From: an uncultured Subdoligranulum sp.
GTDB lineage: Bacteria; Bacillota_A; Clostridia; Oscillospirales; Ruminococcaceae
Direction of reading: 5' to 3'
NCBI RefSeq assembly: GCF_937890665.1
Contig: NZ_CALADU010000319.1
Span: forward strand, 1-18,378
DNA length: 18,378 nt
Under the pieces are notes generated by a model. It did not search any database and had not been told where the DNA came from. It worked only from the letters and a program-made list of their open reading frames with translations. Both the position numbers and the translations under genes were made by a program. Shown here one piece after another: positions 7,591-16,036 of this stretch; position 1 is the first letter of the stretch, and every line of letters begins with the position of its first letter.

Positions 7591-8885
7591 CTGCGGTGAC
7601 AGGTATCAACTGGGGGGATGAAGGGAAAGGACGGGTTATTGATCTGCTGGCAGAGCGGGCGGATATTGTCGTGCGTTACCAGGGGGGAAATAATGCCGGG
7701 CATACGGTCGTAACCAAACAGGGAAAATTTATTCTGAATCTGCTACCATCCGGGATTCTTCATCCCAATGTGGTGTGTGTTCTTGCGGATGGTATGGTAG
7801 TTGATTTAGAGCATCTCTCCAATGAAATTGCCGATATTCGCGGCAAAGGGGTGTCTGTAACACCTCAAAATTTCAAACTGTCCGCTCGTGCAACCATCTC
7901 CATGCCGTGGCATCGGATACAAGATGATTTGGAGGAAGAACGTCTTGCGCAGAGCGGAGTTGCTTTCGGCTCTACTCGCAGGGGAATTGCTTATGCCTAC
8001 AGCGATAAGTATCGCAAAAAAACATTGCGTTTAGGTGATCTGCTTCATTTAGATGAGCCATATATACAGGTTCGTCTAAAAACCATGCTGGAAGCAAAAA
8101 ATTTGGAACTGGCAGGCTGCTATCATCAGGAGCCAATGTCTTATCCGGCCCTGCTTGCCTGGTGCCAGAAGCAGGCAAAGGAGTTTTTACCCTATATCTG
8201 TGATACCGGAAATTATTTGGATACAGCGTTATCGTCAGGAAAACAGATTGTTTTGGAAGCGCAGCTTGGCGCTATGCGTGATATTGACTATGGCATTTTC
8301 CCCTACACTTCCAGTTCTACAACGATTGCGGCCTATGGGCCGATTGGAGCGGGAATTCCTGGCGTGCAGCCTGACCATGTGGTCGGTGTGTTAAAGGCTT
8401 ATTCAACGTGCGTTGGTGCAGGCCCATTTGTGGCCGAGAACGCTATGCCTGAAGAATGGAAGGAATCCCTGCGCAAGGCCGGCGGTGAATATGGCGCTGC
8501 AACAGGCCGCCCACGCCGGGTTGGGCCATTTGATGCGGTTGCAAGCCGGTACGGCCTAAAATGCCAACGCGCTGACAAAATCGCATTGACTAAGTTAGAC
8601 GTACTCAGTTATATGCAGGAAATTCCCATCATTACGGGATATTTGTACAAAGGCAAAGAAACAGACACCTTTGTTCCTACGGAAAATCTGGAAGAATATC
8701 AACCGGTTATCAGCTTCATTCCCGGCTGGAAACAGGACATTTCCGCTTGCCGTCGCTGGGAGGAACTGCCGGATGCTGCAAAAAATTATATCAAAACGCT
8801 GGAAAAATTACTTGATCACGAGATCCAGTTTATCTCTGTCGGCGCAAAGCGCGAAGAATATCTGATAAAGGGGGAATGGCTGTGA
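7584..8885 (+). CDS. purA: Adenylosuccinate synthetase (divergent clostridial-type PurA)
   Basis: Condenses IMP and L-aspartate with GTP to form adenylosuccinate, the first committed step to AMP. The P-loop and catalytic aspartate GDEGKG are at residues 11-16 and the catalytic histidine is in [32 protein letters not shown] and TKLDVL are also present. At 433 residues the length is normal. The aspartate-loop region reads GAATGRPRR rather than the common GATTGRPRR or GATTGRRRR, and an internal EAQLG replaces the EGQLG or EGAQG that I recall from other PurA proteins. This suggests a paralogue drifting from the housekeeping enzyme. The ATG at 7584 follows GGGAGG (7571-7576) and overlaps the argG stop. 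purB is not nearby. Confidence 0.9.
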   Translation: MLTAVTGINWGDEGKGRVIDLLAERADIVVRYQGGNNAGHTVVTKQGKFILNLLPSGILHPNVVCVLADGMVVDLEHLSNEIADIRGKGVSVTPQNFKLSARATISMPWHRIQDDLEEERLAQSGVAFGSTRRGIAYAYSDKYRKKTLRLGDLLHLDEPYIQVRLKTMLEAKNLELAGCYHQEPMSYPALLAWCQKQAKEFLPYICDTGNYLDTALSSGKQIVLEAQLGAMRDIDYGIFPYTSSSTTIAAYGPIGAGIPGVQPDHVVGVLKAYSTCVGAGPFVAENAMPEEWKESLRKAGGEYGAATGRPRRVGPFDAVASRYGLKCQRADKIALTKLDVLSYMQEIPIITGYLYKGKETDTFVPTENLEEYQPVISFIPGWKQDISACRRWEELPDAAKNYIKTLEKLLDHEIQFISVGAKREEYLIKGEWL

Positions 8886-9829
8886 GACACCTGATTGAAC
8901 CAACCGATTTCAATGACGATGAAACGATGGCAGTCCTGGATTTGGCTGATCGAATTGCCGCCGCTCCGGAGATGTATGCGCATGTGGCTGACGGCAAAAA
9001 GCTGGCGACCTTATTTTATGAACCCAGTACGAGAACCCGGCTTTCTTTTGAATCTGCCATGCTAAGTCTGGGCGGGCAGACGCTCGGCTTCTCCGGAGCA
9101 GAACAGTCCAGTGCAACCAAAGGAGAAACGGTTGCTGATACAGCTCGCGTAGTCAGCTGCTATTCCAATATTATAGCTATGCGCCACCCAAAAGAAGGTG
9201 CTCCGCTTCGCGCTTCCATGTTTTCCAAAGTTCCTGTCATAAATGCTGGTGACGGAGGCCATAATCATCCTACACAAACTTTAATTGATTTGCTGACGAT
9301 TCGCCAGCGCATGGGACGGTTGGATCATCTGACCGTTGGTTTTTGCGGTGATCTGAAGTTCGGCCGGACAGTGCATTCTTTGGTCAACAATCTTGTTCGT
9401 TTTTTAGGAAATCAGTTTTATTTTATCTCGCCAGAGGAACTTCGCATTCCCGAATATTTGAAGGAGGATACATTGCACCCGGCAAATTCCTTATATTGGG
9501 AGGTCAGCAGTTTGGAGGACACACTCCCTAAGCTGGATGTGTTATATATGACCAGAGTGCAGAAAGAACGTTTTTTTAATGAGGAAGATTACATTCGGCT
9601 AAAGAGCATCTACACGCTTGACCCTGAAAAAATGAAATTGGCTAGGCCGGATATGCCTGTGTTGCATCCACTGCCTCGTGTCGATGAAATTACTCGGACG
9701 GTAGATGATGATCCCCGTGCCGCTTATTTTGATCAGGTGCAGAATGGCGTTTATGTTCGCATGGCACTAATTATGGCTCTGTTGGGAATTGCCGATCCTG
9801 TGACTGGAGAGAAGGTGTTAAAATGCTGA
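8882..9829 (+). CDS. pyrB: Aspartate carbamoyltransferase catalytic subunit
   Basis: Transfers the carbamoyl group from carbamoyl phosphate to L-aspartate in pyrimidine synthesis. The carbamoyl-phosphate motif STRTRLSFE, the SATKGET loop lysine, [29 protein letters not shown] and HPLPRVDEI are all present, so every recognised active-site element is intact. At about 315 residues it has the normal length. The GTG at 8882 is chosen because AAAGGGGGA ends seven bases upstream and the GTGA junction with the purA stop is a typical coupled start; an in-frame ATG at 8876 is too close to that ribosome site. It partners with pyrI directly downstream (ATGCTGA overlap) to form the regulated holoenzyme. 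No other pyrimidine gene accompanies it. Confidence 0.95.
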   Translation: MRHLIEPTDFNDDETMAVLDLADRIAAAPEMYAHVADGKKLATLFYEPSTRTRLSFESAMLSLGGQTLGFSGAEQSSATKGETVADTARVVSCYSNIIAMRHPKEGAPLRASMFSKVPVINAGDGGHNHPTQTLIDLLTIRQRMGRLDHLTVGFCGDLKFGRTVHSLVNNLVRFLGNQFYFISPEELRIPEYLKEDTLHPANSLYWEVSSLEDTLPKLDVLYMTRVQKERFFNEEDYIRLKSIYTLDPEKMKLARPDMPVLHPLPRVDEITRTVDDDPRAAYFDQVQNGVYVRMALIMALLGIADPVTGEKVLKC

Positions 9830-10248
9830 AGGTAGAACCCATTCAAAATGGTGTGGTTATTGACCATATCCCCGCTGGGCGCGGTATGGAAATTTACCGG
9901 CTGCTCCATCTGGAGAGCAAACATCAGGCGGTTGCGCTGCTGCAATCTGTGCGCAGTGAGAAATATGGAACAAAAGATCTGATTAAGATCGAAGGTTCAA
10001 ACCTTCCGGAGCGGCTGGAGATTTTAGGCTATCTGGATCGGCGAATTACACTAATCTATATCAAAGACGGAGTAGTGGAGCGAAAATGTCAGCCTGATAT
10101 GCCAGAGATATTGCGAAATGTGGTTAAATGCACAAACCCACGATGTATTACCAGTATTGAGGCAGGATGCGACCATATTTTCAAACTGTCTCCTTCTGGG
10201 AAGTACCGCTGCCTTTACTGTAATCAGGAACTGCCGGTACAGAGGTGA
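9823..10248 (+). CDS. pyrI: Aspartate carbamoyltransferase regulatory subunit
   Basis: Binds nucleotides and makes PyrB allosteric. The 141-residue product has the N-terminal nucleotide-binding fold (about 1-98) and a C-terminal zinc domain. The four cysteine ligands are visible at 103, 108, 130 and 133 (CTNPRC and CLYC). Length and spacing match the family. The ATG at 9823 overlaps the pyrB stop by seven bases, with GAGAAGGTG upstream. A regulatory subunit implies that flux through the operon's PyrB still answers to nucleotide levels. Confidence 0.93.
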   Translation: MLKVEPIQNGVVIDHIPAGRGMEIYRLLHLESKHQAVALLQSVRSEKYGTKDLIKIEGSNLPERLEILGYLDRRITLIYIKDGVVERKCQPDMPEILRNVVKCTNPRCITSIEAGCDHIFKLSPSGKYRCLYCNQELPVQR

Positions 10249-10254
10249 TACCAT

Positions 10255-10647
10255 ATGGATTTTTCTGCATACGAAAAAGGCAATCCTTTTATGTCTTATA
10301 ACCATATTCAAATATGCAAAGTTGACCCGGATTGCTGTGTGGTAAAGGTAAACTTGGTTGCCGAATCTATGAATCTTCATGGACACGTACATGGAGGATT
10401 GTTATATGCAATGGCAGATTGCGTGGCGGGAATTTTTGCCAGAATGGATGGTAGAGATTATGTAACGCAAAGCGCACATATCAATTTCCTGCATAACGTA
10501 CAGTCAGGGACAATCTTTGCAAAAGCTGAAATCATAAAGCGCGGTAAGCACATGGCTTACTTTCATATCAGCATTACCGATCAAGATGATCATCTTCTTT
10601 GTGATGGTATGGTTGATATGTATTGTATTTCAGGATGCCAAACATAG
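10255..10647 (+). CDS. PaaI-like hotdog-fold thioesterase
   Basis: Probable acyl-CoA thioesterase of the PaaI/YbgC-type hotdog superfamily, 130 residues. The signature NLHGHVHGGLLYAMAD (about residues 40-55) carries the HGG turn and the acidic residue of the active-site helix. The beta-strands that follow (YVTQSAHINFLHNVQSG) fit a single hotdog domain. The ATG at 10255 lies seven bases after the pyrI stop, with AGAGGTGAT upstream, so it is the fifth gene of the operon. The substrate cannot be read from sequence, and its link to aspartate enzymes is unclear. Confidence 0.8.
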   Translation: MDFSAYEKGNPFMSYNHIQICKVDPDCCVVKVNLVAESMNLHGHVHGGLLYAMADCVAGIFARMDGRDYVTQSAHINFLHNVQSGTIFAKAEIIKRGKHMAYFHISITDQDDHLLCDGMVDMYCISGCQT

Positions 10648-10717
10648 TCAGGCTTCTGCTATTTTGAGAATACATACATAGAGGTATCTTTAGTTATACA
10701 TCAAGGAGTGAACACAT

Positions 10718-11539
10718 TTGCATGGAATTATAAAATGCCAGCATCAGGGACAAATGTCCGAATCTTTCCCAACTGCCGCATTTTTGTCAATATCAGGCGG
10801 CCTGCAAGATGCCTATACCTATGTGTTCCGGGGCAAGGTGTTCGCCAATGCTCAGACCGGGAATATCGTATTACTTAGTCAAAACATCTGTGAGCGTAAT
10901 TGGTTGCAGAGCGCACACTACTTTGTTCCGTTGGCAGCATTTGCAATAGGCATCATTGTTGCAGAGCAGATACGGGGAAAATATCAGAATGTGCAGAATA
11001 TCCACTGGAGGCAGATTGTCCTGCTACTGGAAATGATTCTGCTGTTTTTGGTAAGCTTTCTTCCGCAAAGTCTTGATATGCTGGCTAATGCACTGGTATC
11101 TTTTTCCTGCGCTATGCAGGTGCAGACATTCCGAAAGGTGAATGGTTACGCGTTTGCCAGCACCATGTGTATCGGAAATATGCGTAGCGGCATGGAAGCA
11201 CTTTCTGCATACATCAGAACACATGATAGAAATGTTTTAGGGAAAGCTTTGCGCTATTGGGAAATCATTTTCCTATTTGCTGTTGGCGCTGGAATCGGCG
11301 GTCAATTTGTTGTTCTGTTCGGAGCGCATACGATCTGGTTTTCCTGCCTGCTTCTATTGGTCAGTTTTTGCCTGATGTTTATCAGAGAAGAAATGAAAGA
11401 ACACCCGGAAATTAGCGTCGAGGAAGAAACGATACAGAAAGATCTGTGGGACATTGAAAAGCAGATAAAGAATATAGGTCACCAGGTCGGGGAAGATATA
11501 TCGGTTATGAAATCACCGCATAATAAAGATTCTCAATAA
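10718..11539 (+). CDS. DUF1275 (YoaK-like) integral membrane protein
   Basis: A polytopic membrane protein of the DUF1275/YoaK family, about 273 residues, function unestablished. The family motifs SISGGLQDAYTYVFRG and ANAQTGNIVLL are near the N-terminus. Hydrophobic segments at about 60-80, 100-120, 125-145, 185-205 and 208-230 predict five or six membrane helices. The C-terminal 45 residues are polar and cytosol-like. The TTG at 10718 follows AAGGAG (10703-10708) at good spacing; ATG at 10754 is the alternative. It sits 70 bases after the thioesterase gene and before a shared terminator, so it probably belongs to the operon. A transport role is possible but unproven. Confidence 0.8.
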   Translation: MHGIIKCQHQGQMSESFPTAAFLSISGGLQDAYTYVFRGKVFANAQTGNIVLLSQNICERNWLQSAHYFVPLAAFAIGIIVAEQIRGKYQNVQNIHWRQIVLLLEMILLFLVSFLPQSLDMLANALVSFSCAMQVQTFRKVNGYAFASTMCIGNMRSGMEALSAYIRTHDRNVLGKALRYWEIIFLFAVGAGIGGQFVVLFGAHTIWFSCLLLLVSFCLMFIREEMKEHPEISVEEETIQKDLWDIEKQIKNIGHQVGEDISVMKSPHNKDSQ

Positions 11540-11545
11540 CAAATT

Positions 11546-11589
11546 AAATCGCGGCGTCGAATGAATAAAACTCCGACGTCGCGATTTTT
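11546..11589. terminator. Bidirectional terminator between convergent operons
   Basis: A 14-base stem, AAATCGCGGCGTCG (11546-11559) and CGACGTCGCGATTT (11574-11587), has a single imperfect pair. Terminal T tracts on both strands fit termination of the argG operon from the left and the metE operon from the right. Confidence 0.8.
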
Positions 11590-11599
11590 ACAGAAAAAT

Positions 11600-12718
11600 T
11601 TAGCCCCAGACTTCCTCAGCAATCTCTTTAACCAGCGCCAGTTTCGCCCATTGCTCTTCTTCAGTCAGCTTATTGCCGATCTCGCAGGAAGCAAAACCGC
11701 ACTGCGGGCTGAGATACAACCTGTCAAGAGGGATGTACTTTGCAGCTTCATGGATTCGGGCAATCACGGCCTCTTTATTCTCCAACTGCGGCTGCTTTGT
11801 GGTAATCAGTCCGAGAACCACTTTCTGTCCGCTTCCGATTTTTGCAAGAGGCGCAAAGCCACCGGAGCGTTCATCATCAAACTCCAGATAATAGGCACTT
11901 ACATTTTCTTCGCCGAACAAAACGTCGGCCACGGAGTCATAGGGGCCACTGCTGGCATAAGTTGAATGGTAATTGCCCCTGCAGACATGGGTGGTGATGT
12001 TCATCCCCTCTGGCGCTCCGTTAATCACCTGGTTGTTAATATCTTTATAGGCATTCTGGACGGCCAAAAGCCCTTCTTTCGTTGCGGCGTGCATTTCCTG
12101 TCCATTTTTATCCGCCAGCATTCCCCATGTGCAATCGTCAAACTGCACATTCCTGCAGCCTGCATCGTACAGCTGATGCAGTACAGCAATGTAAGCCTGT
12201 GCAATGTCGTCCATCAGCGGCTTGGCAGAACTGTAAAAGGCCTCTGTGTGTTTTCTGGCAAAGGGCATCCAGAATTGTGCCAGCGTCTGAGCAGGGGCGG
12301 GGATTGTCTGTTTTGCTATAGTCTTTTCGTCCTCCAGCGCCTTCACATACCGAAAATGATCCACAAAGGGATGCTCACCGGACAATCCGATCCTGCCGGT
12401 CACAAAAGTATCATCGATCATCGCCGCCTCTCCGTGGAAGGGAAGGCCGGTGTTCGTTTTCTTATGGCCGACGCCGTCGAATCCCCACATAAAATCCAGA
12501 TGCCAGGTAGCGCGGCGGAACTCGCCGTCAGTAATAACATGGTATCCGGCCGCTTTCTGCTTCGCCACCAGTTCGGTAATGCACTGATCCTCCACAGCTT
12601 TGAGCTGATCGGCGGTAATGGCTCCTGCTTCATAATCGGCGCAGGCCTTTTTCAGTTCTGCCGGACGAAGAAAGCTGCCCACGTAGTCGTAACGGAACGG
12701 TGCGTATAAATTACTCAT
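11600..12718 (-). CDS. YxjG/YxjH-type methionine synthase (MetE C-terminal-domain paralogue)
   Basis: A single-domain, cobalamin-independent methionine synthase-like protein of 372 residues, resembling Bacillus YxjG and YxjH. These use a folate or other methyl donor to methylate homocysteine. The zinc ligands of the MetE catalytic domain are recognisable: THVCRG (His244, Cys246), LEFDDE (Glu279) and SPQCGFAS (Cys340). GLITTKQPQLE is also typical. The ATG at 12718 lies one base after the metE stop, with AAAGGAG inside the metE tail, so it is the last gene of the operon. Because metE upstream is interrupted, this gene could be the only working synthase encoded here, if it is translated and uses the same methyl donor. 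Confidence 0.88.
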   Translation of the reverse strand: MSNLYAPFRYDYVGSFLRPAELKKACADYEAGAITADQLKAVEDQCITELVAKQKAAGYHVITDGEFRRATWHLDFMWGFDGVGHKKTNTGLPFHGEAAMIDDTFVTGRIGLSGEHPFVDHFRYVKALEDEKTIAKQTIPAPAQTLAQFWMPFARKHTEAFYSSAKPLMDDIAQAYIAVLHQLYDAGCRNVQFDDCTWGMLADKNGQEMHAATKEGLLAVQNAYKDINNQVINGAPEGMNITTHVCRGNYHSTYASSGPYDSVADVLFGEENVSAYYLEFDDERSGGFAPLAKIGSGQKVVLGLITTKQPQLENKEAVIARIHEAAKYIPLDRLYLSPQCGFASCEIGNKLTEEEQWAKLALVKEIAEEVWG

Positions 12719-12719
12719 A

Positions 12720-13562
12720 TCAAATGTCTCCTTTGCATTCGTTTCTTATATTTTTCGCCGCCTGGACCATATTTTTCAAACTGGCAACGGTTTCGGTTTC
12801 CCCTCTGGTTTTTAATCCGCAGTCTGGGTTGACCCATAAATGATCTGCCGGGATCTTGTCCAGCATCAGCCGGAGGGCGGCTTCAATTTCTTCTACACTC
12901 GGAATGCGGGGGGAATGGATGTCGTAGACGCCGGGACCCACCTCCGTTTCAAAATGATGCGCCATCAGGCTGTCCAGAATCGTAAGTTTGGAACGGGACG
13001 CCTCAAAGGTAATCACATCGGCGTCCATTGCGTCGATTTCCGGGATAATGTCCTCAAACTCGCTGTAGCACATATGGGTGTGAATCTGCGTTTCCGGTTT
13101 TACCTTTGCGTGGCAGAGACGGAATGCCTTGATCGCAAAGTTCAGATAGTCGCTATGCCAGTCGGCGCGGCGGAGCGGCAGCTTTTCCCGGAGCGCGGCT
13201 TCGTCAATCTGAATAATACGGACGCCTGCAGCTTCCAGTTCCAGAACCTCTTCCCGGATTGCAAGGCCGATCTGATACATCATCTCCTGCGTGGAAATAT
13301 CTTCTCTGGGGAACGACCAGTTCAAAATCGTGACTGGTCCTGTCAGCATTCCCTTCACATCCTTATCCGTCAGGGAATTGGCATAACGGATATAATCGGT
13401 AGTAATGGACTTCTTGCGTTTGACGTCCCCGAACACAATCGGCGGCTTTACGCCCCGTGTACCGTAAGACTGTACCCAACCGCCTATGGTAAACACATAA
13501 CCAGACAGATTTTCGCCAAAAAATTCCACCATGTCGTTGCGTTCAAATTCGCCATGCACCAA
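12720..13562 (-). CDS. MetE C-terminal catalytic domain fragment
   Basis: Continuation of metE after the TAG, shown from the first possible restart (TTG at 13562). The zinc and homocysteine ligands are intact: [16 protein letters not shown] and NPDCGLKTR. The segment between the TAG and 13562, including [10 protein letters not shown], is still coding-like but has no ordinary start codon. No convincing ribosome site precedes 13562, so independent expression is doubtful. Confidence 0.55.
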   Translation of the reverse strand: MVHGEFERNDMVEFFGENLSGYVFTIGGWVQSYGTRGVKPPIVFGDVKRKKSITTDYIRYANSLTDKDVKGMLTGPVTILNWSFPREDISTQEMMYQIGLAIREEVLELEAAGVRIIQIDEAALREKLPLRRADWHSDYLNFAIKAFRLCHAKVKPETQIHTHMCYSEFEDIIPEIDAMDADVITFEASRSKLTILDSLMAHHFETEVGPGVYDIHSPRIPSVEEIEAALRLMLDKIPADHLWVNPDCGLKTRGETETVASLKNMVQAAKNIRNECKGDI

Positions 13563-13748
13563 GACATCCAGACCAATGTTTTCCTGTAAAGCGATGCAAT
13601 CCCGGATGAATCCCTTTGCATTATTTCGGTATTCTTCTTCGCTGATTTCGCCTTTTCGGAATTTTGTTCGGTTCTGCTTGACTTCCTTTGTCTGCGGGAA
13701 AGAGCCAATCGTTGTCGTGGGCAGCAGCGGGAGATTCAGCAGTTCTTT

Positions 13749-15002
13749 CTACGTTGCCTGCCGTTCCTTTCTGGGCACCCTGCGGGTAAAATCCGATTCA
13801 GTAAGTGCCGCAACCTGTTTCTGTACCTCTGTGTCGGTTCTCAGCTCACTGGTTTGGAACAGTTCCTGATTTTGCAGATAGCGCCGGTCACAGGAATAGT
13901 CTGCAAGTTCAGCCAGGCAGGAAAGCTCACGCAGTTCATCCAGCTTTTCATACGCAAAGGAAAAATGCCGGATAATTTCGGTGGAAAGCTGCGGCTCATT
14001 CTTTACAGTATACGGCACATGGAGCAGGGAGCAGGATGTACTGAGTACAATGTGGTCACAGCAGCTTTTCAAACCGGCGATTCGCTCCAGTACGTCTTTA
14101 TAATTAGTACGCCAGATGTTTTTCCCATTTACAAGTCCCGCAAACAGGATTTTATCCTTCGGGAAACCGTTTGCTGCTACAAGTGCTGCGGTCTGCTTTC
14201 CTTCCACAAAGTCAAGGCCAATGCCGTCAAAGGGCAGTTCACATAGCTGCCGGTAACAATCCCGCACATCGCCAAAATAAGTTTGGAGCAGCACCTTCAC
14301 TGTGCCTTTTTGTTCCAGCAGCGTTTGGTACAGCTTGCGGAAAAGGGCAACATCCCCCATTGTTAAATCCATGACCAGATACGGCTCGTCAACTTGCAGC
14401 CATTCCACGCCGTTTTCTCCACACCGCTTCAAAATATCTGCATAGGCAAACAGAATATCATCTACAAAATCAGTGGCGGATTTATTGCCGGTACAGCGGG
14501 CCAGCTTCAAAAAGGTAAACGGTCCGGCGACCACGGGCTTTGTCTGAATGCCCAGAGAACGCGCCTGATGAAAGCCATCCAGAAAAGCATCTGAGCGGTG
14601 CTTCAACTCCATATCATCATCCAGCTCTGGTACCATGTAGTGGTAGTTCGTATTGAACCACTTTTTCATGGTAAATGCTTTGACATCTCCTTGCGCCCCC
14701 TGATACCCACGGGCCATGGCAAAGTATGTGTCTATATCGGAAAGCCTCAGATCGGCATACCGCCTTGGAATGGCGTTCAGCATATAAGCGGTGTCCAGCA
14801 TCCCGTCATAAAGGGAAAAATCATTGGACGGGATAAAGCCGGCACCTGCGTCCCTCTGGCGTGTCCACTGCTCCATTCTCTGCTGAGAGACAACCCGTTT
14901 CAACTCATCGGCATCTATTTCGCTGCGAAAATACGCTTCTGTTGCGAACTTTAATTCTCGGTGGATCCCGATACGCGGAAATCCAATAATTGAATAGTCC
15001 AT
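13749..15002 (-). CDS. MetE N-terminal domain fragment
   Basis: Open reading frame of 417 codons before the TAG. It holds the complete MetE N-terminal barrel, which helps bind the folate substrate but has no zinc site (GFPRIG, KKWFNTNYHYMVPEL, QVDEPYLVMD and STSCSLLHVP are visible). It cannot by itself be a methionine synthase. Confidence 0.75.
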   Translation of the reverse strand: MDYSIIGFPRIGIHRELKFATEAYFRSEIDADELKRVVSQQRMEQWTRQRDAGAGFIPSNDFSLYDGMLDTAYMLNAIPRRYADLRLSDIDTYFAMARGYQGAQGDVKAFTMKKWFNTNYHYMVPELDDDMELKHRSDAFLDGFHQARSLGIQTKPVVAGPFTFLKLARCTGNKSATDFVDDILFAYADILKRCGENGVEWLQVDEPYLVMDLTMGDVALFRKLYQTLLEQKGTVKVLLQTYFGDVRDCYRQLCELPFDGIGLDFVEGKQTAALVAANGFPKDKILFAGLVNGKNIWRTNYKDVLERIAGLKSCCDHIVLSTSCSLLHVPYTVKNEPQLSTEIIRHFSFAYEKLDELRELSCLAELADYSCDRRYLQNQELFQTSELRTDTEVQKQVAALTESDFTRRVPRKERQAT

Positions 15003-15036
15003 AATGTGTCCTCCTCGGGTATGATCGTTCTTTTTC

Positions 15037-15065
15037 AGTATACCTGCGGGAAAGGGTTCTGTAAA
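15037..15065 (-). promoter_or_regulatory. metE promoter
   Basis: On the minus strand TTTACA (15060-15065) and TATACT (15037-15042) are separated by 17 bases, an excellent housekeeping promoter. The ATG of metE is 34 bases downstream. This lets metE be transcribed independently of the riboswitch at the head of the operon. Confidence 0.75.
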
Positions 15066-15077
15066 ATACGGAAAAGC

Positions 15078-15114
15078 AGCGGTTTGCCATAGATTGAATC
15101 TATAGCAGACCGCT
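15078..15114 (-). terminator. Hairpin terminator of the LysR gene
   Basis: The 18-base arms at 15078-15095 and 15097-15114 are complementary except for one mismatch and one G-U pair. On the minus strand a TTTT tract follows closely. It lies just after the LysR stop codon and separates it from the metE promoter. Confidence 0.6.
15088..15104. promoter_or_regulatory. metE operator: MET-box-like operator for a MetR/MtaR-type regulator
   Basis: CATAGATTGAATCTATA is a near-perfect palindrome. Read on the minus strand it matches the streptococcal MtaR/MetR MET-box (TATAGTTTSAAACTATA, from memory) at 14 of 17 positions. Its centre is about 65 bases upstream of the likely metE transcription start, the usual activation position for a LysR protein. 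The adjacent LysR gene is the natural ligand. Confidence 0.6.
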
Positions 15115-15127
15115 ACTTTATGTTCTG

Positions 15128-16036
15128 TCATTCCTGTGCGGAAGCATATCGTTTCAGAGCTTCGATATACAGAGTTCCAAATTTACCCGGTCCGACCTTG
15201 CTGTGAGTGATGTAGCCGATTTCCATGTAATCATCCACAGCAAGGGGGACAGCAACAATATTTTTCCCATTTAGTTCTTCGTTGATAACGCCGCTGCAAA
15301 TGGTGTACCCGTTCAGACCAATCAGGAGATTGAACAGCGTGGCCCGGTCAGAAACCATAATGTCTTTCTTGCTTTCCAACGTACTTAAAATTTCCTCAGA
15401 GAAGTAGAAGGAATTGTGTTCTCCCTGCTCATAGGACAATCTCGGATAGGTTGCCAGCTCATCCAATTCAACAATTTTCTTCTTTGCCAGAGGACTGAAC
15501 GTACTGACAAAAACGTGAGGCTTTGCGATAAATAAACGATGAAATTTCAAATCATTTTCCCGCATGGTCTTGCGCAGGACAGCTTCATTGAAACTATTAA
15601 GGTAAAGCACACCCACCTCGCTTCGCAGCTTTGCCACATCTTCAATCAACTCATAGGTCTGCGTTTCACGGATGCGGAAGTCGTATTCTTCACCGCCATA
15701 CTGTTTCAAAAGCTCAACAAATGCTTCTACCGCAAAAGAATAATGCTGCGTGGACACACAGAACTGATGCTTGACAGGGGTCTTCCCTAAGTATCGTTCT
15801 TCAATCAGATTTGTCTGTTCAATCACTTGACGGGCATATCCTAAAAATTCTTCTCCCTCCGCCGAAAGCAGGATGCCTTTATTGGTACGTTTGAAAATAG
15901 TAATTCCCAGTTCATTTTCCAGTTCCTTGATTGCGGAAGTCAGGCTGGGCTGGGCGATATAAAGCTGTTTTGCCGCCTCGCTGATCGTTCCGGCCGCAGC
16001 AACCGTCACAATGTATTTCAGTTGTAAAAGGGTCAT
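15128..16036 (-). CDS. LysR-family regulator of methionine biosynthesis (MetR/MtaR/CmbR-like)
   Basis: A 302-residue LysR-type activator. The helix-turn-helix is at about 15-45 (GTISEAAKQLYIAQPSLTSAIKELENELG), followed by the effector domain, in which SDRATLFNLLIGLNGYTICSG is characteristic of the MtaR/CmbR-type sulfur regulators. Family members respond to homocysteine or O-acetyl(homo)serine; the effector here is inferred. It overlaps the cysteine-rich gene upstream by four bases (ATGA) and is followed by metE, whose promoter region carries a matching MET-box. Because it lies downstream of the cobalamin riboswitch, B12 should limit the regulator as well as the enzymes. Confidence 0.87.
   Translation of the reverse strand: MTLLQLKYIVTVAAAGTISEAAKQLYIAQPSLTSAIKELENELGITIFKRTNKGILLSAEGEEFLGYARQVIEQTNLIEERYLGKTPVKHQFCVSTQHYSFAVEAFVELLKQYGGEEYDFRIRETQTYELIEDVAKLRSEVGVLYLNSFNEAVLRKTMRENDLKFHRLFIAKPHVFVSTFSPLAKKKIVELDELATYPRLSYEQGEHNSFYFSEEILSTLESKKDIMVSDRATLFNLLIGLNGYTICSGVINEELNGKNIVAVPLAVDDYMEIGYITHSKVGPGKFGTLYIEALKRYASAQE

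Larger units (their letters stand above)
12720..15002 (-). pseudogene. metE: metE interrupted by an in-frame TAG at the domain boundary
   Basis: 5-methyltetrahydropteroyltriglutamate-homocysteine methyltransferase, the B12-independent methionine synthase. The whole locus is 761 codons, the normal MetE length, and both halves lie in the same frame. They are separated only by TAG at 13749-13751, so a single substitution (CAG or AAG to TAG) explains the break. It falls in the linker just before [14 protein letters not shown], where the catalytic domain begins. The start at 15002 (MDYSIIGFPRIG) is fixed by GAGGAGGA seven bases upstream. The first usual restart codon after the stop is TTG at 13562, 62 codons further on, which would lose the first strands of the catalytic barrel. 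It may be a recent nonsense mutation, a strain polymorphism, a read-through site or a sequencing error. Confidence 0.8.

Noticed and set aside
7584..8885. PurZ (2-aminoadenylosuccinate synthetase of phage Z-genomes) instead of PurA
   Set aside because: The catalytic aspartate in GDEGKG is retained, which is changed in PurZ, and the protein has full PurA length in a bacterial operon with no phage DNA genes.
11966..12709. Long plus-strand open frames opposite the YxjG-like gene
   Set aside because: They lie antisense to a clearly conserved enzyme and have no recognisable motif or ribosome site.
12840..13589. Long plus-strand open frame opposite metE
   Set aside because: Antisense shadow of the MetE catalytic domain, whose zinc-ligand motifs are plain on the minus strand.
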